NCBI GenBank assembly: GCA_021737565.1
Contig: JAIPDS010000018.1
Span: 1-34,705, forward strand
Reading direction: 5' to 3'
Origin: Desulfobacteraceae bacterium
Lineage (GTDB): Bacteria > Desulfobacterota > Desulfobacteria > Desulfobacterales > Desulfosalsimonadaceae
DNA: 34,705 bases
The notes under the pieces were generated by a model, which had not been told where the DNA came from, searched no databases, and was given only the letters and a program-made list of their open reading frames with translations. Shown piece by piece: positions 7,283 to 16,305 of this stretch (the first letter of the stretch is position 1; each line of letters begins with the position of its first letter). Position numbers and translations under genes: made by a program.

Positions 7283-7403
7283 GATGCACTCGTAAAAAGT
7301 TCACAAGGCTTGCGCAATTTCGAAGAATGCAGCGTACTTAGCCGTACGTGAAATTCTGAGAAATTGCGCGTAACGCAGATATTGGACTTTTTACGGTGCC
7401 ATC
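7283..7403 (+). repeat. Palindromic dispersed repeat, copy 2
   Basis: This 121-bp copy matches 192-316 closely in its core. Left end GATGCACTCGTAAAAAGT and right end ACTTTTTACGGTGCCATC are inverted at the inner ten bases, but the outer eight bases have diverged from each other. The inner GCGCAATTTC/GAAATTGCGC pair and the CGTAC-TTAGCC-GTACG hairpin are intact. It fills most of the divergent gap between parA and the M48 protease gene, so it may affect either transcript. Confidence 0.85.
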
Positions 7404-7431
7404 AAAACTTCTTTAAAATCAACTCTTTAAT

Positions 7432-8865
7432 ATGTTGCGAACAATAAAAATTATCGCATGGTTTCTGGTGATCTGCCTGATGGTCCGGCCGCCTTTGGTC
7501 TACGCCGGGCAAATGACGGTCAGTGAAGAAAAGGAACTTGCAGAGGAATTTCTGGAAACGGTCCGCCGTAACTTCACCATCATAGAAGATCCTGTTATAC
7601 ACAACTATGTAAACGAACTGGGGCAAAGCATAGTATCTGTCCTGCCCCCCCAGCCCTTTGAATACAAATTCTACGTGATTGATCAGGACGGGGTAAATGC
7701 CTTTGCAGGGCCCGCGGGAAACATCTTTATATTTTCAGGGCTCTTTGAAGTCATGGACAGCGAAGGCGAACTTGCGGGAATAATAGCCCATGAAATAGCC
7801 CATGTTTCAGCCAGGCACATTGCCGAGCTGCTGGAAAAATCAAAAAAAAGCCAGATAGTTTCAGCCACCGGAATGATAGCCGGCATTCTGCTGGGACTCG
7901 GCGGCGCCTCCGCGGTGGGCAGCGCCCTGGCAATCGGTTCTGCCGCAGCAGGCCAGAGCATGATACTGGCATATACCAGGGAAAACGAAATGGAAGCCGA
8001 TTTTCTGGGCCGCCGGTATCTGGAGGACGCAGGCTACAGCCTTTACGGTCTGCAAAGGGCGCTTGAAAAAATCCGGGCCCGCGAATGGTACGGTGAAAAA
8101 GAGATTCCCACATACCTTAAAACCCATCCAGCCACCAGGGAAAGGCTGGCAAACCTGAACAACATGCTTGCAGACCGGCCGGCTGCGGAACCGGAAGAAA
8201 ATTTTGCCTTCCGCAGGGCGCAGGCCGCGCTTACAGGCTTATACGAAGACACAGACAAGGCCGTAAAAAAGTTTAAACAAAAAATCTCCAGGCAGGATAC
8301 AGATGCCGCGGCCTTCTACGGCCTGGCTCTTGCCCTTGCACAAGGCGGCCGGCCGGAGGCGGCCCTTGAAAAAATCAAAAAGGCTGTTTCCTTAAAACCC
8401 AGCGACCCTTACTTTAAAATAGCCCTGGGACGAATCAGCTTCATGGCCGGGAAATACGAAGAAGCCGAAAAAACTCTTGCGAAAATTGACAACCTTAAAG
8501 ATTACGGCGCAGAAGGCCTGTTTTATCTTGCAAGAAGCCGCATTTCATCAGGCGACTGCAAAGGTGCGGTCTCCGCTCTTGAAATCCTGCATGAAAATTT
8601 CCCGGACCATAAGGAAGCCCTGTATTTTCTCGGTCAGTGCAAGGGCGAGCAGGGCCGGCTGGGAGAAGCCCATTACTATCTGGGCATGCATTACAGCAAA
8701 AACGGCGAATTTGAGACCGCCCGCTTCCATTTTAAGCGTGCCATGGAAAAAGCCGCGGATATAAAGCTTGAAGAAAAAATCAACAAAGAGATGGAAAAGT
8801 TAAGAGACAGGGAAAAAGAAAACAAACGCAGACAACAGGAGGAAGAAAACAGCGGCACGTATTGA
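7432..8865 (+). CDS. Periplasmic M48 zinc metalloprotease with TPR repeats (BepA/YfgC type)
   Basis: The 477-residue protein begins with a signal peptide: basic MLRTIK, a hydrophobic helix, then a likely cleavage after VYA at about residue 25. The M48 catalytic domain follows. The zinc site is HEIAH (120-124), with the third ligand in ENEMEAD at about E186. A glycine/alanine-rich hydrophobic stretch (about 145-180) separates these motifs. The C-terminal half, about 270-465, is made of tetratricopeptide repeats such as AAFYGLALALAQGGRPEAALE. The tail is charged (Lys/Glu-rich). In Gammaproteobacteria, BepA acts on outer-membrane protein assembly intermediates, and a similar quality-control role is inferred. 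It is convergent with the EF-G gene, with only 7 bp between them. Confidence 0.92.
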   Translation: MLRTIKIIAWFLVICLMVRPPLVYAGQMTVSEEKELAEEFLETVRRNFTIIEDPVIHNYVNELGQSIVSVLPPQPFEYKFYVIDQDGVNAFAGPAGNIFIFSGLFEVMDSEGELAGIIAHEIAHVSARHIAELLEKSKKSQIVSATGMIAGILLGLGGASAVGSALAIGSAAAGQSMILAYTRENEMEADFLGRRYLEDAGYSLYGLQRALEKIRAREWYGEKEIPTYLKTHPATRERLANLNNMLADRPAAEPEENFAFRRAQAALTGLYEDTDKAVKKFKQKISRQDTDAAAFYGLALALAQGGRPEAALEKIKKAVSLKPSDPYFKIALGRISFMAGKYEEAEKTLAKIDNLKDYGAEGLFYLARSRISSGDCKGAVSALEILHENFPDHKEALYFLGQCKGEQGRLGEAHYYLGMHYSKNGEFETARFHFKRAMEKAADIKLEEKINKEMEKLRDREKENKRRQQEEENSGTY

Positions 8866-8872
8866 ATCCCGA

Positions 8873-10897
8873 TCAGATCCGGTCGAAATGGGAAAACTTC
8901 ATGGTGAAAGTCCCCCTGCCCTGGGTTGCAGAGCGAAGCGCCGTGCTGTAACCGAACATTTTTGACAGCGGTGCAATGGCTGAAATAATCTGGTTGTCGC
9001 CCTTGGCGGCAATGGATTCGATTTTCCCGCCGCGGGCGTTTAAATCTCCGATAACATCCCCCATAAACGCCTCGGGAACAAAGACTTCAACCTCCATTAT
9101 CGGCTCAAGCAGGTACGGTTCCGCATATGAGAGGGCTTCCCTGCAAGCCATGGAGCCGGCTACCCGATAGGCAAGCTCGGAGCCGAGCGATTCCCTGTAT
9201 GAACCCCCGGTCAAGACCATCTCTACATCCGCCACCGGATATCCCATCAGCTCGCCGTACTCCAGGGCTTCCATAACCCCTTTTTCCACGGCTTCCAGAA
9301 ATTCCGGGGGAATCATCTCCCCGGATGCCTCTGATTTAAAACTCACACCTTCGCCCCTGGCAAGGGGGGAAACCGAGAGTTCAACTTCGGCAAAATGCCG
9401 CTGGCCCGCCACTTCCCTGTCAAATACCGCATGACCGGATGCCTGTTTTGCAACGGTTTCCCTGTAGACCACCTGGGGCTTGCCCACGTTGACACCGGTA
9501 TTGTATTCCCTTCTCATGCGGCTTATTACCACTTCCAGGTGCAGCTCGCCCATGCCCGACAAGATGGTCTGGCCCGTGTCCTCGTCCTGCTTTACGTGCA
9601 GTGTCGGGTCCTCGGCCATGAGCTTTTCTATAACCTGGGGAAATTTTTCCTGGTCATCATGGGTCTTGGGCTCGATGGAAACCGAAATAACCGGTTTTGT
9701 AAACTTCATCTGTTCGAGCAGAACCGGATTGTCCTTATCACACAGTGTCTCGCCGGTGGCGGAATCTTTGAGACCCACCACCCCTACAATGGTCCCCGGG
9801 CCTGCTTCGTCTATGCGTTCGCGCTTGTTTGCGTGCATTTTCAGGATACGCGATATCTTTTCCGTCTTGTTTCGGGCCGGGTTGTAGATCTCGCTTCCGG
9901 CCTTAAGCTTTCCCGAATATACCCGCACGTAGGAAAGCTTGCGCCCCTCTATCATGGAGACCTTGAAAATCAGGGCAACCGTGGGGCCTTTTTCCCTGGC
10001 CTCAAAAGAAAGCTTCCCGCTCCCGTCAGGCCTTCTGCCCTGTATGGGAGGCGCCTCCAGGGGGCTTGGCAGAAACTGAACAACCGCATCCAGCAGGGGC
10101 TGGATGCCCTTGTTTTTAAGGGCCGAACCGCAGAGCACCGGCACCAGCTTAAGGCCTATGGTAGCCTTTCTGATGGCTGAAAGAAGCTCGCTTGTTTTTA
10201 TTTCAGCCTCTTCCAGATAAGCCTCCATGATTGTATCATCTGCCTCCGCCACTGTTTCTATCAGCTTTTCCCTGTATGCTTCAGCGGTCTCGCGCAGATC
10301 CGGATCAATCTCCTCTGTTTTAAAAGGCATGTCATGCCTGTCTGTCTCCCATATAAGCTGGCGCATGGAAATAAGATCCACCACGCCCCGGAAGCTGTCC
10401 TCGGTGCCCACGGGCAGTTGAAGAACCAGGGGATTGGCGTTTAACCGCTCTTTCATCATCTCGATGGCCCTGAAATAGTCGGCCCCCACCCGGTCCATCT
10501 TGTTGACAAACGCTATCTTGGGGACCAGGTAATCATCTGCCTGGTGCCATACGGTCTCTGACTGGGGCTCCACACCCCCGACGGCGCAAAAAACGCCCAC
10601 CGCCCCGTCAAGCACCCTCAGGGAACGCTCTACTTCAATAGTGAAGTCCACGTGGCCCGGAGTGTCAATTATCTGGATATCGCAGTTTTGCCACCTGCAG
10701 GTCGTAACGGCCGAGGTTATGGTGATTCCGCGCTCCTGCTCATCGGGCATCCAGTCCATCACGGCTTCGCCGTCATGGACCTCCCCTATCTTGTGCGAGC
10801 GGCCTGTATAAAACAGCACCCGTTCGGTTACAGTGGTCTTTCCCGCGTCTATGTGGGCGACAATCCCTATATTTCTTATTTGAGCTATCTTTTTCAT
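8873..10897 (-). CDS. Elongation factor G paralogue (EF-G2-like)
   Basis: The 674-residue translational GTPase has all G motifs: AHIDAGKTT (G1), RGITIT (G2), DTPGHVDF (G3) and NKMD (G4). Domain II follows, then the domain III to V region ending in the family signature [14 protein letters not shown]. It should catalyse ribosome translocation or ribosome recycling. It is slightly shorter than canonical EF-G (about 690-700) and is not next to rpsL, rpsG or tuf. A second, str-operon EF-G elsewhere in the genome is therefore likely, which is inference. The start overlaps the GerMN gene stop (ATGA), so it is translated as the second gene of a pair. Confidence 0.92.
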   Translation of the reverse strand: MKKIAQIRNIGIVAHIDAGKTTVTERVLFYTGRSHKIGEVHDGEAVMDWMPDEQERGITITSAVTTCRWQNCDIQIIDTPGHVDFTIEVERSLRVLDGAVGVFCAVGGVEPQSETVWHQADDYLVPKIAFVNKMDRVGADYFRAIEMMKERLNANPLVLQLPVGTEDSFRGVVDLISMRQLIWETDRHDMPFKTEEIDPDLRETAEAYREKLIETVAEADDTIMEAYLEEAEIKTSELLSAIRKATIGLKLVPVLCGSALKNKGIQPLLDAVVQFLPSPLEAPPIQGRRPDGSGKLSFEAREKGPTVALIFKVSMIEGRKLSYVRVYSGKLKAGSEIYNPARNKTEKISRILKMHANKRERIDEAGPGTIVGVVGLKDSATGETLCDKDNPVLLEQMKFTKPVISVSIEPKTHDDQEKFPQVIEKLMAEDPTLHVKQDEDTGQTILSGMGELHLEVVISRMRREYNTGVNVGKPQVVYRETVAKQASGHAVFDREVAGQRHFAEVELSVSPLARGEGVSFKSEASGEMIPPEFLEAVEKGVMEALEYGELMGYPVADVEMVLTGGSYRESLGSELAYRVAGSMACREALSYAEPYLLEPIMEVEVFVPEAFMGDVIGDLNARGGKIESIAAKGDNQIISAIAPLSKMFGYSTALRSATQGRGTFTMKFSHFDRI

Positions 10898-11421
10898 CTT
10901 ACAAGCAATATACGGGCTTTAAGCGGCCGGGTGATATCAACATGGCCTGCCAGGGTTTCTGTTTCGTGGCCGTTAACAAGAATTTTAACCGCCCTGATCC
11001 TGCTGCTGTTTAACATAAGGGTGTTTACTATACTGTAGACGGACAGCACTTCGCTTTTTACGCCGCCCGGATGCTTTTCTGCCACATCAGCAGATAAATC
11101 CACAAAAATTGTATTGTCAGACCCCTCATACAGGGCCAGAAGTTGTGTTTCAGGCGGAAGCGTCGGCTCAAGATCGCCTTGGGGACCTGAAATAAGCGCA
11201 TTTACAATTTCTGAATAAACGGCCGCCCGATTTTCCGCGGGCTTGAACCGCCTGGATTCTCCTGCCAAACGGCCTGTCTCAGGATCGGCAAAGTAGAGAA
11301 AAACCGGTTTTTCCGGCTCAAATCCGAAAGTCGCGGGCAAAAAGGCCCAGCCCTGCAAAATCAAAAACAGGGCGGCAAAACAGGCCGGCAATATTGGAAA
11401 AAACGCTTTCCCCCTCAGCAT
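10894..11421 (-). CDS. GerMN-domain exported protein
   Basis: The 175-residue protein has an N-terminal hydrophobic segment ([17 protein letters not shown]) that looks like a signal peptide or anchor. A GerMN-type domain follows: [16 protein letters not shown], then [27 protein letters not shown] and VKILVNGHE. GerMN domains occur in spore-germination proteins and in cell-envelope proteins of non-sporing bacteria, probably as binding modules. ATG 11421 is chosen because GAAAGGA precedes it at good spacing. An upstream TTG at 11436 would put that ribosome site inside the gene. The stop overlaps the EF-G start. No sporulation genes are visible, so an envelope role is more likely. Confidence 0.8.
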   Translation of the reverse strand: MLRGKAFFPILPACFAALFLILQGWAFLPATFGFEPEKPVFLYFADPETGRLAGESRRFKPAENRAAVYSEIVNALISGPQGDLEPTLPPETQLLALYEGSDNTIFVDLSADVAEKHPGGVKSEVLSVYSIVNTLMLNSSRIRAVKILVNGHETETLAGHVDITRPLKARILLVR

Positions 11422-11616
11422 TCCCTTTCCTTTCAAAAAAATGTATCATAGGTTACCAACCTTTCCATGTCAAGCGCCATAAAAGACCCGGCCCCTTAAT
11501 TCTTCTTGACTTTGCAAGCCGCCTTGTGGCAGAGAATAAAATTTGATTTATTTCTGTTAATGGGTTATTTTTTGTGTCTTAAACGCACTGCATATAAAAT
11601 AAACGGAGGGCTTTAT

Positions 11617-12924
11617 ATGACGGAACCTGCGATTAAACTTGGCGGAAAACGCAGAAGCGTTTTTCTTGACAAGGTCAAGGAACTGCTGCCCGAGGGAGGG
11701 AACCTCGATCTTTGCCTTACATGCGGGGCCTGCTCTTCGGGCTGTCCTGCAACAGGCATCGGAGGCATGGATGCGCGAAAATTTCTCCGCATGGCGGCTC
11801 TGGGCCTGGATGAGGAAGTAATGAAATCCGAATGGGCCTGGCATTGCACCATGTGCCAGCGGTGTATTTACGTCTGCCCCATGAAGATTAATATTCCGCA
11901 GCTTGTATTTTACGCGAGGCAGAGCTGGCCGCGCGAAGAGCGGCCCAAGGGCATCCGCGGCTCCTGCGACATGGCACTTAAAAACGACACCTGCAGCGCC
12001 ATGGGGGCCACTGAAGAAGACTTCCAGTTCGTGGTAGAGGATGTGCTCGAAGAATACAGGGAAGCCCAGCCTGATTTCAAAGACATGGAGGCCCCTGTAA
12101 ACAAGCAGGGAGCATATTATTTCTTAAACCAGAATTCACGCGAACCGGTAACCGAGCCGGATGAAATGGTGCCCCTGTGGAAGATTCTCCACCTGGTAGG
12201 CGCGGACTGGACATATGGCACAAAGGGATGGGCCGCAGAGAACTACTGCATGTTCATGGCAGATGACGAGTCCTGGAAACACATAGTCGAAGTCAAGGCA
12301 AAGGCGGTGGAGGATCTTGGCTGCAAGGTCTGGCTCAATACCGAGTGAGGGCACGAACTTTTCGCGGTCCGGGTCGGACTGCAAAAATTCAACATACCCT
12401 ACAACTTTGAAATCCAGAGCATTATCCAGCTTTATGCCCAGTGGATAAGGGAAGGCAAGCTTAAGGTAAATTCCGACTGGAACAGGGACATTGGCGCAAC
12501 ATTCACGGTCCAGGACCCCTGCCAGCTCGTGCGCAAGTCATTTGGCGATCCGGTGGCCGAGGACCTCAGGTTCGTGGTCAAAAGCGTTGTCGGAGAGGAA
12601 AATTTCATCGAAATGGTCCCCAACCGGTCCAACAATTATTGCTGCGGAGGCGGGGGCGGGTTCCTGCAGGCCGGCTACCCTGAAGAACGCAGGAAATACG
12701 GTGAAATGAAGGCAAACCAGATTCTTTCCACAGGCGCGGGCTACTGCATCACCCCTTGCCACAACTGTCATTCCCAGATTCACGATTTAAGCGAAATCCG
12801 TGACCATCCCTGGCAAAGCGTGCACCTATGGACCCTGATCTGCCTGTCACTGGGAATACTGGGAGAAAACGAACGCGAATACCTGGGCGAAGACCTGAAG
12901 AACGTAGCGGTTTACGGTGCGTAG
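11617..12924 (+). CDS. Heterodisulfide-reductase-like (HdrD/DsrK/GlpC-type) Fe-S protein, predicted selenoprotein with Sec at UGA 12346-12348
   Basis: Read through one UGA, the frame gives 435 residues. It starts at ATG 11617, which has an ACGGAGGG ribosome site. Two ferredoxin-type [4Fe-4S] motifs lie at C33-C36-C39-C43 and C77-C80-C83-C87. The C-terminal half is a CCG domain: C302, the C342-C343 pair followed by five glycines, and C381-x2-C384, a Hdr-type cluster site. The UGA is codon 244 in NTE-UGA-GHELFA. Related Fe-S reductases, as I recall them, usually have Cys in a CGH segment there. The same frame stays open for 192 codons after the UGA, and all CCG cysteines lie beyond it, so a true stop would remove the catalytic half. 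A SECIS-like hairpin follows at 12364-12382. It probably moves electrons in thiol/disulfide or quinone-linked metabolism; the partner is unknown. It appears monocistronic, with a terminator at 12987-13022. A standard gene caller would split it into two genes. Confidence 0.85.
12364..12382 (+). promoter_or_regulatory. Candidate bacterial SECIS element
   Basis: Fifteen bases after the UGA, GCGGTCC (12364-12370) pairs with GGACTGC (12376-12382), giving 7 bp with one G-U pair. The loop is GGGTC. The loop starts 22 bases after the UGA, within the 16-37 base range reported for bacterial SECIS elements. It has G in its first two positions and contains GGUC, as does the E. coli fdhF loop. SelB would bind it to deliver Sec-tRNA. 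It lies inside the coding sequence, as bacterial elements do. Confidence 0.75.
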
Positions 12925-12925
12925 T

Positions 12926-12965
12926 AAGCGGAAAACGGTAGACGGAAAGCGGTAAACGGTAAACA
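12926..12965. repeat. Short degenerate tandem repeat
   Basis: Just after the selenoprotein stop, short units of the form CGGAAAACGGTAGACGG and CGGTAAACGGTAAAC follow one another. They are imperfect repeats of ACGGTARACGG. The tract is about 40 bp, non-coding, and precedes the terminator. No function is evident. Confidence 0.45.
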
Positions 12966-12986
12966 GAAGCAGACAAGTGACAGGTA

Positions 12987-13022
12987 AAGGGGCGGGCGCT
13001 TAAAATCTCCCGCCCCTTTTTT
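12987..13022 (+). terminator. Rho-independent terminator of the selenoprotein gene
   Basis: GGGGCGGG (12989-12996) pairs perfectly with CCCGCCCC (13009-13016) around a 12-base A/T-rich loop. Flanking AA (12987-12988) can also pair with TT. A run of six T follows at 13017-13022. This is a classic intrinsic terminator for rightward transcription. It lies between the convergent Hdr-like gene and thrS. Confidence 0.9.
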
Positions 13023-13057
13023 ATGCCGGATACAATTCAGGGTTCACGGGGCACAGA

Positions 13058-14968
13058 TTACAGATCAACCATTTCAAGCTTTCGCCCTGAAACGTTTTCA
13101 CAGACTGCGTTGATAAAGGTATCAATTAAAACCCCGTGGCGGATCTCTCCGTTGAGGGTGCGCACTGCCAGCGTGCCCTGGCTTTTTTCTTTTTCCCCCA
13201 CGGTCAGTATCAGGGGAACCCTTTCCAGCTGGGCCTCTCTTACTTTTTTATTCAAGCTTTCGGTACGGTCATCCACCCGGCTGCGAAGCCCGGCATTAAA
13301 AAACCGGTTGTTTATCTCCCGGGCAAAAGGGGCCAGTGAATCGTTTATGGGAAGGATTACAGCCTGGACAGGGGCCAGCCACAAGGGAAACCTGCCTGCA
13401 AAGTGCTCGATAAGAATCCCCAGAAAGCGCTCGATCGAGCCGTAAATCACCCTGTGGATCATCACCGGCCTGTGCTTTTCATTGTCTTTTCCTATATAGG
13501 AAAGATCAAACCTTTCAGGCAAGGACATATCAAGCTGAATGGTGCCGCACTGCCATGTGCGGCCGATGGCGTCCTTTATGTGAATGTCTATCTTGGGTCC
13601 GTAAAAGGCCCCGTCCCCCTCGTTTATCAGGTAGTCGGCGCCGTAGGAATCAAGGGCCGCCCTCAGGCCGCCTGTTGCATTTTCCCACTGCTCGTCGGTA
13701 CCTATTGATTTTTCCGGCCTGGTGGAAAGCTCCAGGTGAAAGCCCAGCCCGAAAGTGGAATACATGCGGCGCACCAATTGAAGTATCCCGAGGATTTCGG
13801 ATTCAATCATATCGGGGGTCATGAAAATATGGGCATCATCCTGGTGAAATGCCCGCACCCGGAAAAGCCCGGAAAGAACCCCTGATAGCTCGTGGCGGTG
13901 GACCAGCCCTATTTCGGCTGCCCTGACAGGAAGATCCCTGTAAGAATGCCTCCTGCGCTTAAACAAAAGCATCCCGCCGGGGCAGTTCATGGGTTTGATC
14001 GCGGACTCTGTCTCATCAATTACCACAGTATACATGTTTTCCCTGTAATTTTCCCAGTGTCCGCTCTTTTCCCACAGGCTGCGGTTTAAAATAATAGGGG
14101 TCTTGGTCTCAACGTATCCGGCCGCCCGGTGCTCAAAGCGCCAGTAATCGAGAAGGGCGTTCCAGATTTCCATACCCCGCGGATGGAAAAACGGCATGCC
14201 CGGGGCTTCTTCATGAAAGGAAAAAAGATCAAGGGCCGCGCCTATTTTTCTGTGATCCCTTTTTTTGGCCTCTTCTAAGAATTCCAGATGCTTTTTAAGC
14301 TCCTTTTTGTCGAAAAAAGCGGTACCGTATATCCGCTGAAGCTGGGGACGGTTCGGGTCTCCCCGCCAATATGCCCCTGATACCCGAAAAAGCTTAAAGG
14401 CCCTGACAAAACCAGTATGAGGCAGGTGGGGGCCGCGGCACAAGTCGGTGAACTCTCCCTGGGTATAAAAGGAAATAGTGCCTTCTTTAAGCTCCTCTAT
14501 TAACTCGCGCTTGTATGGCTCGTTTCTGTAGTGCTCCAGGGCCTGCTCTTTTGTAACCTCCCTGCGGCGTATGGGAAGCTTTTCCTTTACGATCTTTTTC
14601 ATCTCTGCTTCGATTTTCGGGAAATCTTCTTCTGATACCGGCTCCATGTCAAAATCGTAATAAAAACCGCCCTCCACCACGGGCCCGATGGTGGGCCGGG
14701 CATCCGGATACAGGCGAAGTACTGCCTGGGCCATTACATGGGCCGCGGTATGGCGCAAAATATCAACCCCCTCGGGATCGTTGGTGGTAATAAACCTGAT
14801 TTTTGCATCCCCGGTTATCCGGGTGCTCATATCCACAAGCCCGGAGTCTGTCTCCATTGCAACGCAGTTCCGCGCAAAACCTTCTGAAATTGCCGCGGCC
14901 ACGGCAAAACCGTCCACCGGCGGTTCAAACCGTCTCTGCGTTCCGTCCGGGAATGTAATATTGATCAT
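13058..14968 (-). CDS. thrS: Threonyl-tRNA synthetase
   Basis: The class II synthetase charges tRNA-Thr. The N-terminal TGS domain begins INITFPDGTQ. An editing domain with HTAAHVMAQ and the CRGPHLPHTG segment follows. The catalytic core has motif 2 (RVRAFHQDDAHIF) and motif 3 (GSIERFLGILIEHF). The anticodon-binding domain ends the protein. The Zn-binding Cys and His of the core are present (NCPGG, QDDAHIF). Length is 636 residues from ATG 14968, which matches where the TGS domain begins in relatives. An in-frame ATG at 14983 would add five residues, and neither start has a strong ribosome site. It is convergent with the selenoprotein gene and has its own upstream region, which contains a half-repeat. 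No leader attenuator or T-box was seen. Confidence 0.97.
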   Translation of the reverse strand: MINITFPDGTQRRFEPPVDGFAVAAAISEGFARNCVAMETDSGLVDMSTRITGDAKIRFITTNDPEGVDILRHTAAHVMAQAVLRLYPDARPTIGPVVEGGFYYDFDMEPVSEEDFPKIEAEMKKIVKEKLPIRRREVTKEQALEHYRNEPYKRELIEELKEGTISFYTQGEFTDLCRGPHLPHTGFVRAFKLFRVSGAYWRGDPNRPQLQRIYGTAFFDKKELKKHLEFLEEAKKRDHRKIGAALDLFSFHEEAPGMPFFHPRGMEIWNALLDYWRFEHRAAGYVETKTPIILNRSLWEKSGHWENYRENMYTVVIDETESAIKPMNCPGGMLLFKRRRHSYRDLPVRAAEIGLVHRHELSGVLSGLFRVRAFHQDDAHIFMTPDMIESEILGILQLVRRMYSTFGLGFHLELSTRPEKSIGTDEQWENATGGLRAALDSYGADYLINEGDGAFYGPKIDIHIKDAIGRTWQCGTIQLDMSLPERFDLSYIGKDNEKHRPVMIHRVIYGSIERFLGILIEHFAGRFPLWLAPVQAVILPINDSLAPFAREINNRFFNAGLRSRVDDRTESLNKKVREAQLERVPLILTVGEKEKSQGTLAVRTLNGEIRHGVLIDTFINAVCENVSGRKLEMVDL

Positions 14969-15003
14969 TGACTCTGTCCGCATGGTTATTTATGAAGTTA
15001 TAG

Positions 15004-15032
15004 TAAAATCAGACTTTTTACGAGTGCATCAA
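15004..15032 (-). repeat. Solo terminal unit of the palindromic repeat family
   Basis: This 29-bp piece is the reverse complement of the left flank unit seen at 34562-34588, and its GATGCACTCGTAAAAAGT end matches the left end of copy 2 (7283-7300) exactly. The rest of the element is absent. It lies in the divergent gap between thrS and rnd. It could be a footprint of element loss or an independent short insertion. Confidence 0.7.
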
Positions 15033-15065
15033 TTATGATAGATTCCTGTCAATTATAAATTGTGC

Positions 15066-15182
15066 ATGAAGGTTCGTCCGTTTAACCGGGCTTTTAAAAT
15101 CATTCACTATGTAGAGAATATGACCATGAGGGTCAAGGAAAAACTCGGAAACCACGTAAAAGCACAAAAAAACCATGATTGA
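15066..15182 (+). CDS. Possible 38-residue basic small ORF overlapping the rnd start
   Basis: A frame from ATG 15066 to TGA 15180-15182 encodes 38 residues beginning MKVRPFNRAF, rich in Lys, Arg and His. Its last codons overlap the rnd start codon in another frame, so it could couple translation to rnd. There is no convincing ribosome site, and the sequence matches no family I know. A later internal ATG at 15120 is also possible. It may be chance. Confidence 0.2.
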   Translation: MKVRPFNRAFKIIHYVENMTMRVKEKLGNHVKAQKNHD

Positions 15183-16305
15183 AACAAAGCCTGTCAAATA
15201 TATCGATACAAAAGCGCAACTGGATGCCCTGGCTGAAAAACTTATGCGCGAACCCGCTGTGGCCGTAGACCTGGAAGCCGATTCAATGCATCATTTCGAG
15301 GAAAAGGTATGTCTTGTCCAGCTTGGCACCCGCAAAACATGTTATATTATCGATCCCATTTCCATTGAGGATTTTTCGGCCCTGAAACCCTTGTTTGCAC
15401 ACCCGGGCATTGTCAAAATATTTCACGGGGCCGACTATGACGTGCGGTGCCTGTACCGTGATTTCGGCATTACCCCTGAAAACCTTTTTGACACTGAACT
15501 TGCCTCAAGATTTCTCGGATACAGGGCAACAAGCCTGGAAGCGGTTCTGGCACGACATTTTAACGCGGTCCTGGACAAAAAATTCCAGAAAAAGGACTGG
15601 TCCGTAAGGCCCCTTCCCGGGGAAATGACAGCCTATGCCGCAGACGACGTACGCTACCTGGTGGAACTTTATGAAGAAATAAAAACAGCTCTTGTGCAAA
15701 AGGGAAGAATGAAATGGGTGCGCCAGCACTGCGAAGATATCGCCGCGGTCCGGCCCGAACCTGGAAACAGGCATGAGCCTCTTTTTTTAAAAGTAAAGGG
15801 CGCCGGCAGACTGGACCCCAAAAGCCTGTCGGTGCTGGAAGCCCTGCTTGCCTTCAGGCAGGAAACGGCCCGCAGAAAAGACCGTCCTCCTTTTAAAATC
15901 CTGGGTAACCGGGCTCTTCTGGCCCTGGCGCTAAAAAAGCCCAAAACCGAAAAAGAACTGCAAAAATCCGGCATTCTCACCAAGAGGCAACTGCAAATGT
16001 ACGGAGAGCCGCTGCTGGGGCGAATCAATTCGGCACTTTCAATTCCGCCGGACAAACGCCCCTGTTATCCCAGGGGAAAATCCGAACCTGTGCCGGCCGA
16101 AGTTACCCGCAGAATCAGAAAGCTGAAAAAATGGCGGCAGCAAAAAGCAGAGGCTCTTGAAATAGAGCTCTCGCTTGTTTTAAATAAAACCGCGCTCAGG
16201 CAGATCGCCGAAAAAAAACCTGAAAGCAGCGCTCAGCTTGACGAAATCCGGGATTTAAAACCCTGGCAGAAAGAGTTGTTCGGAAAGGAACTGATCAGGA
16301 TATGA
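15175..16305 (+). CDS. rnd: Ribonuclease D (DEDDy 3'-5' exoribonuclease with HRDC domain)
   Basis: The 376-residue protein trims RNA 3' ends, including tRNA precursors. The DEDDy exonuclease core occupies about 1-170: D32-x-E34 in AVDLEAD, the HGADYD segment (84-89) and Y154-x3-D158 in YAADDVRYL. All metal-binding residues are present. An HRDC domain follows at about 218-290 (LSVLEALLAFRQETARRKDRPPF gives its start), and a second, degenerate HRDC-like segment may occupy the C-terminus, as in E. coli RNase D. No strong ribosome site precedes ATG 15175. It is divergent from thrS and upstream of the NifA-like regulator. Confidence 0.92.
   Translation: MIETKPVKYIDTKAQLDALAEKLMREPAVAVDLEADSMHHFEEKVCLVQLGTRKTCYIIDPISIEDFSALKPLFAHPGIVKIFHGADYDVRCLYRDFGITPENLFDTELASRFLGYRATSLEAVLARHFNAVLDKKFQKKDWSVRPLPGEMTAYAADDVRYLVELYEEIKTALVQKGRMKWVRQHCEDIAAVRPEPGNRHEPLFLKVKGAGRLDPKSLSVLEALLAFRQETARRKDRPPFKILGNRALLALALKKPKTEKELQKSGILTKRQLQMYGEPLLGRINSALSIPPDKRPCYPRGKSEPVPAEVTRRIRKLKKWRQQKAEALEIELSLVLNKTALRQIAEKKPESSAQLDEIRDLKPWQKELFGKELIRI

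Noticed and set aside
9395-10180. Long opposite-strand frame (261 residues) inside the EF-G gene, and similar frames in glnE, the IspH fusion and the dehydratases
   Set aside because: They are antisense shadows of strongly conserved genes with no family motifs or ribosome sites.
12349-12924. Separate gene for the CCG half of the Fe-S protein with its own start
   Set aside because: The best start (12529) has no ribosome site and would lose the conserved region just after the UGA. The frame is continuous with the upstream half.
14984-15065. Leader attenuator or T-box ahead of thrS
   Set aside because: No terminator hairpin or T-box sequence is present. The gap is explained by the solo repeat unit.
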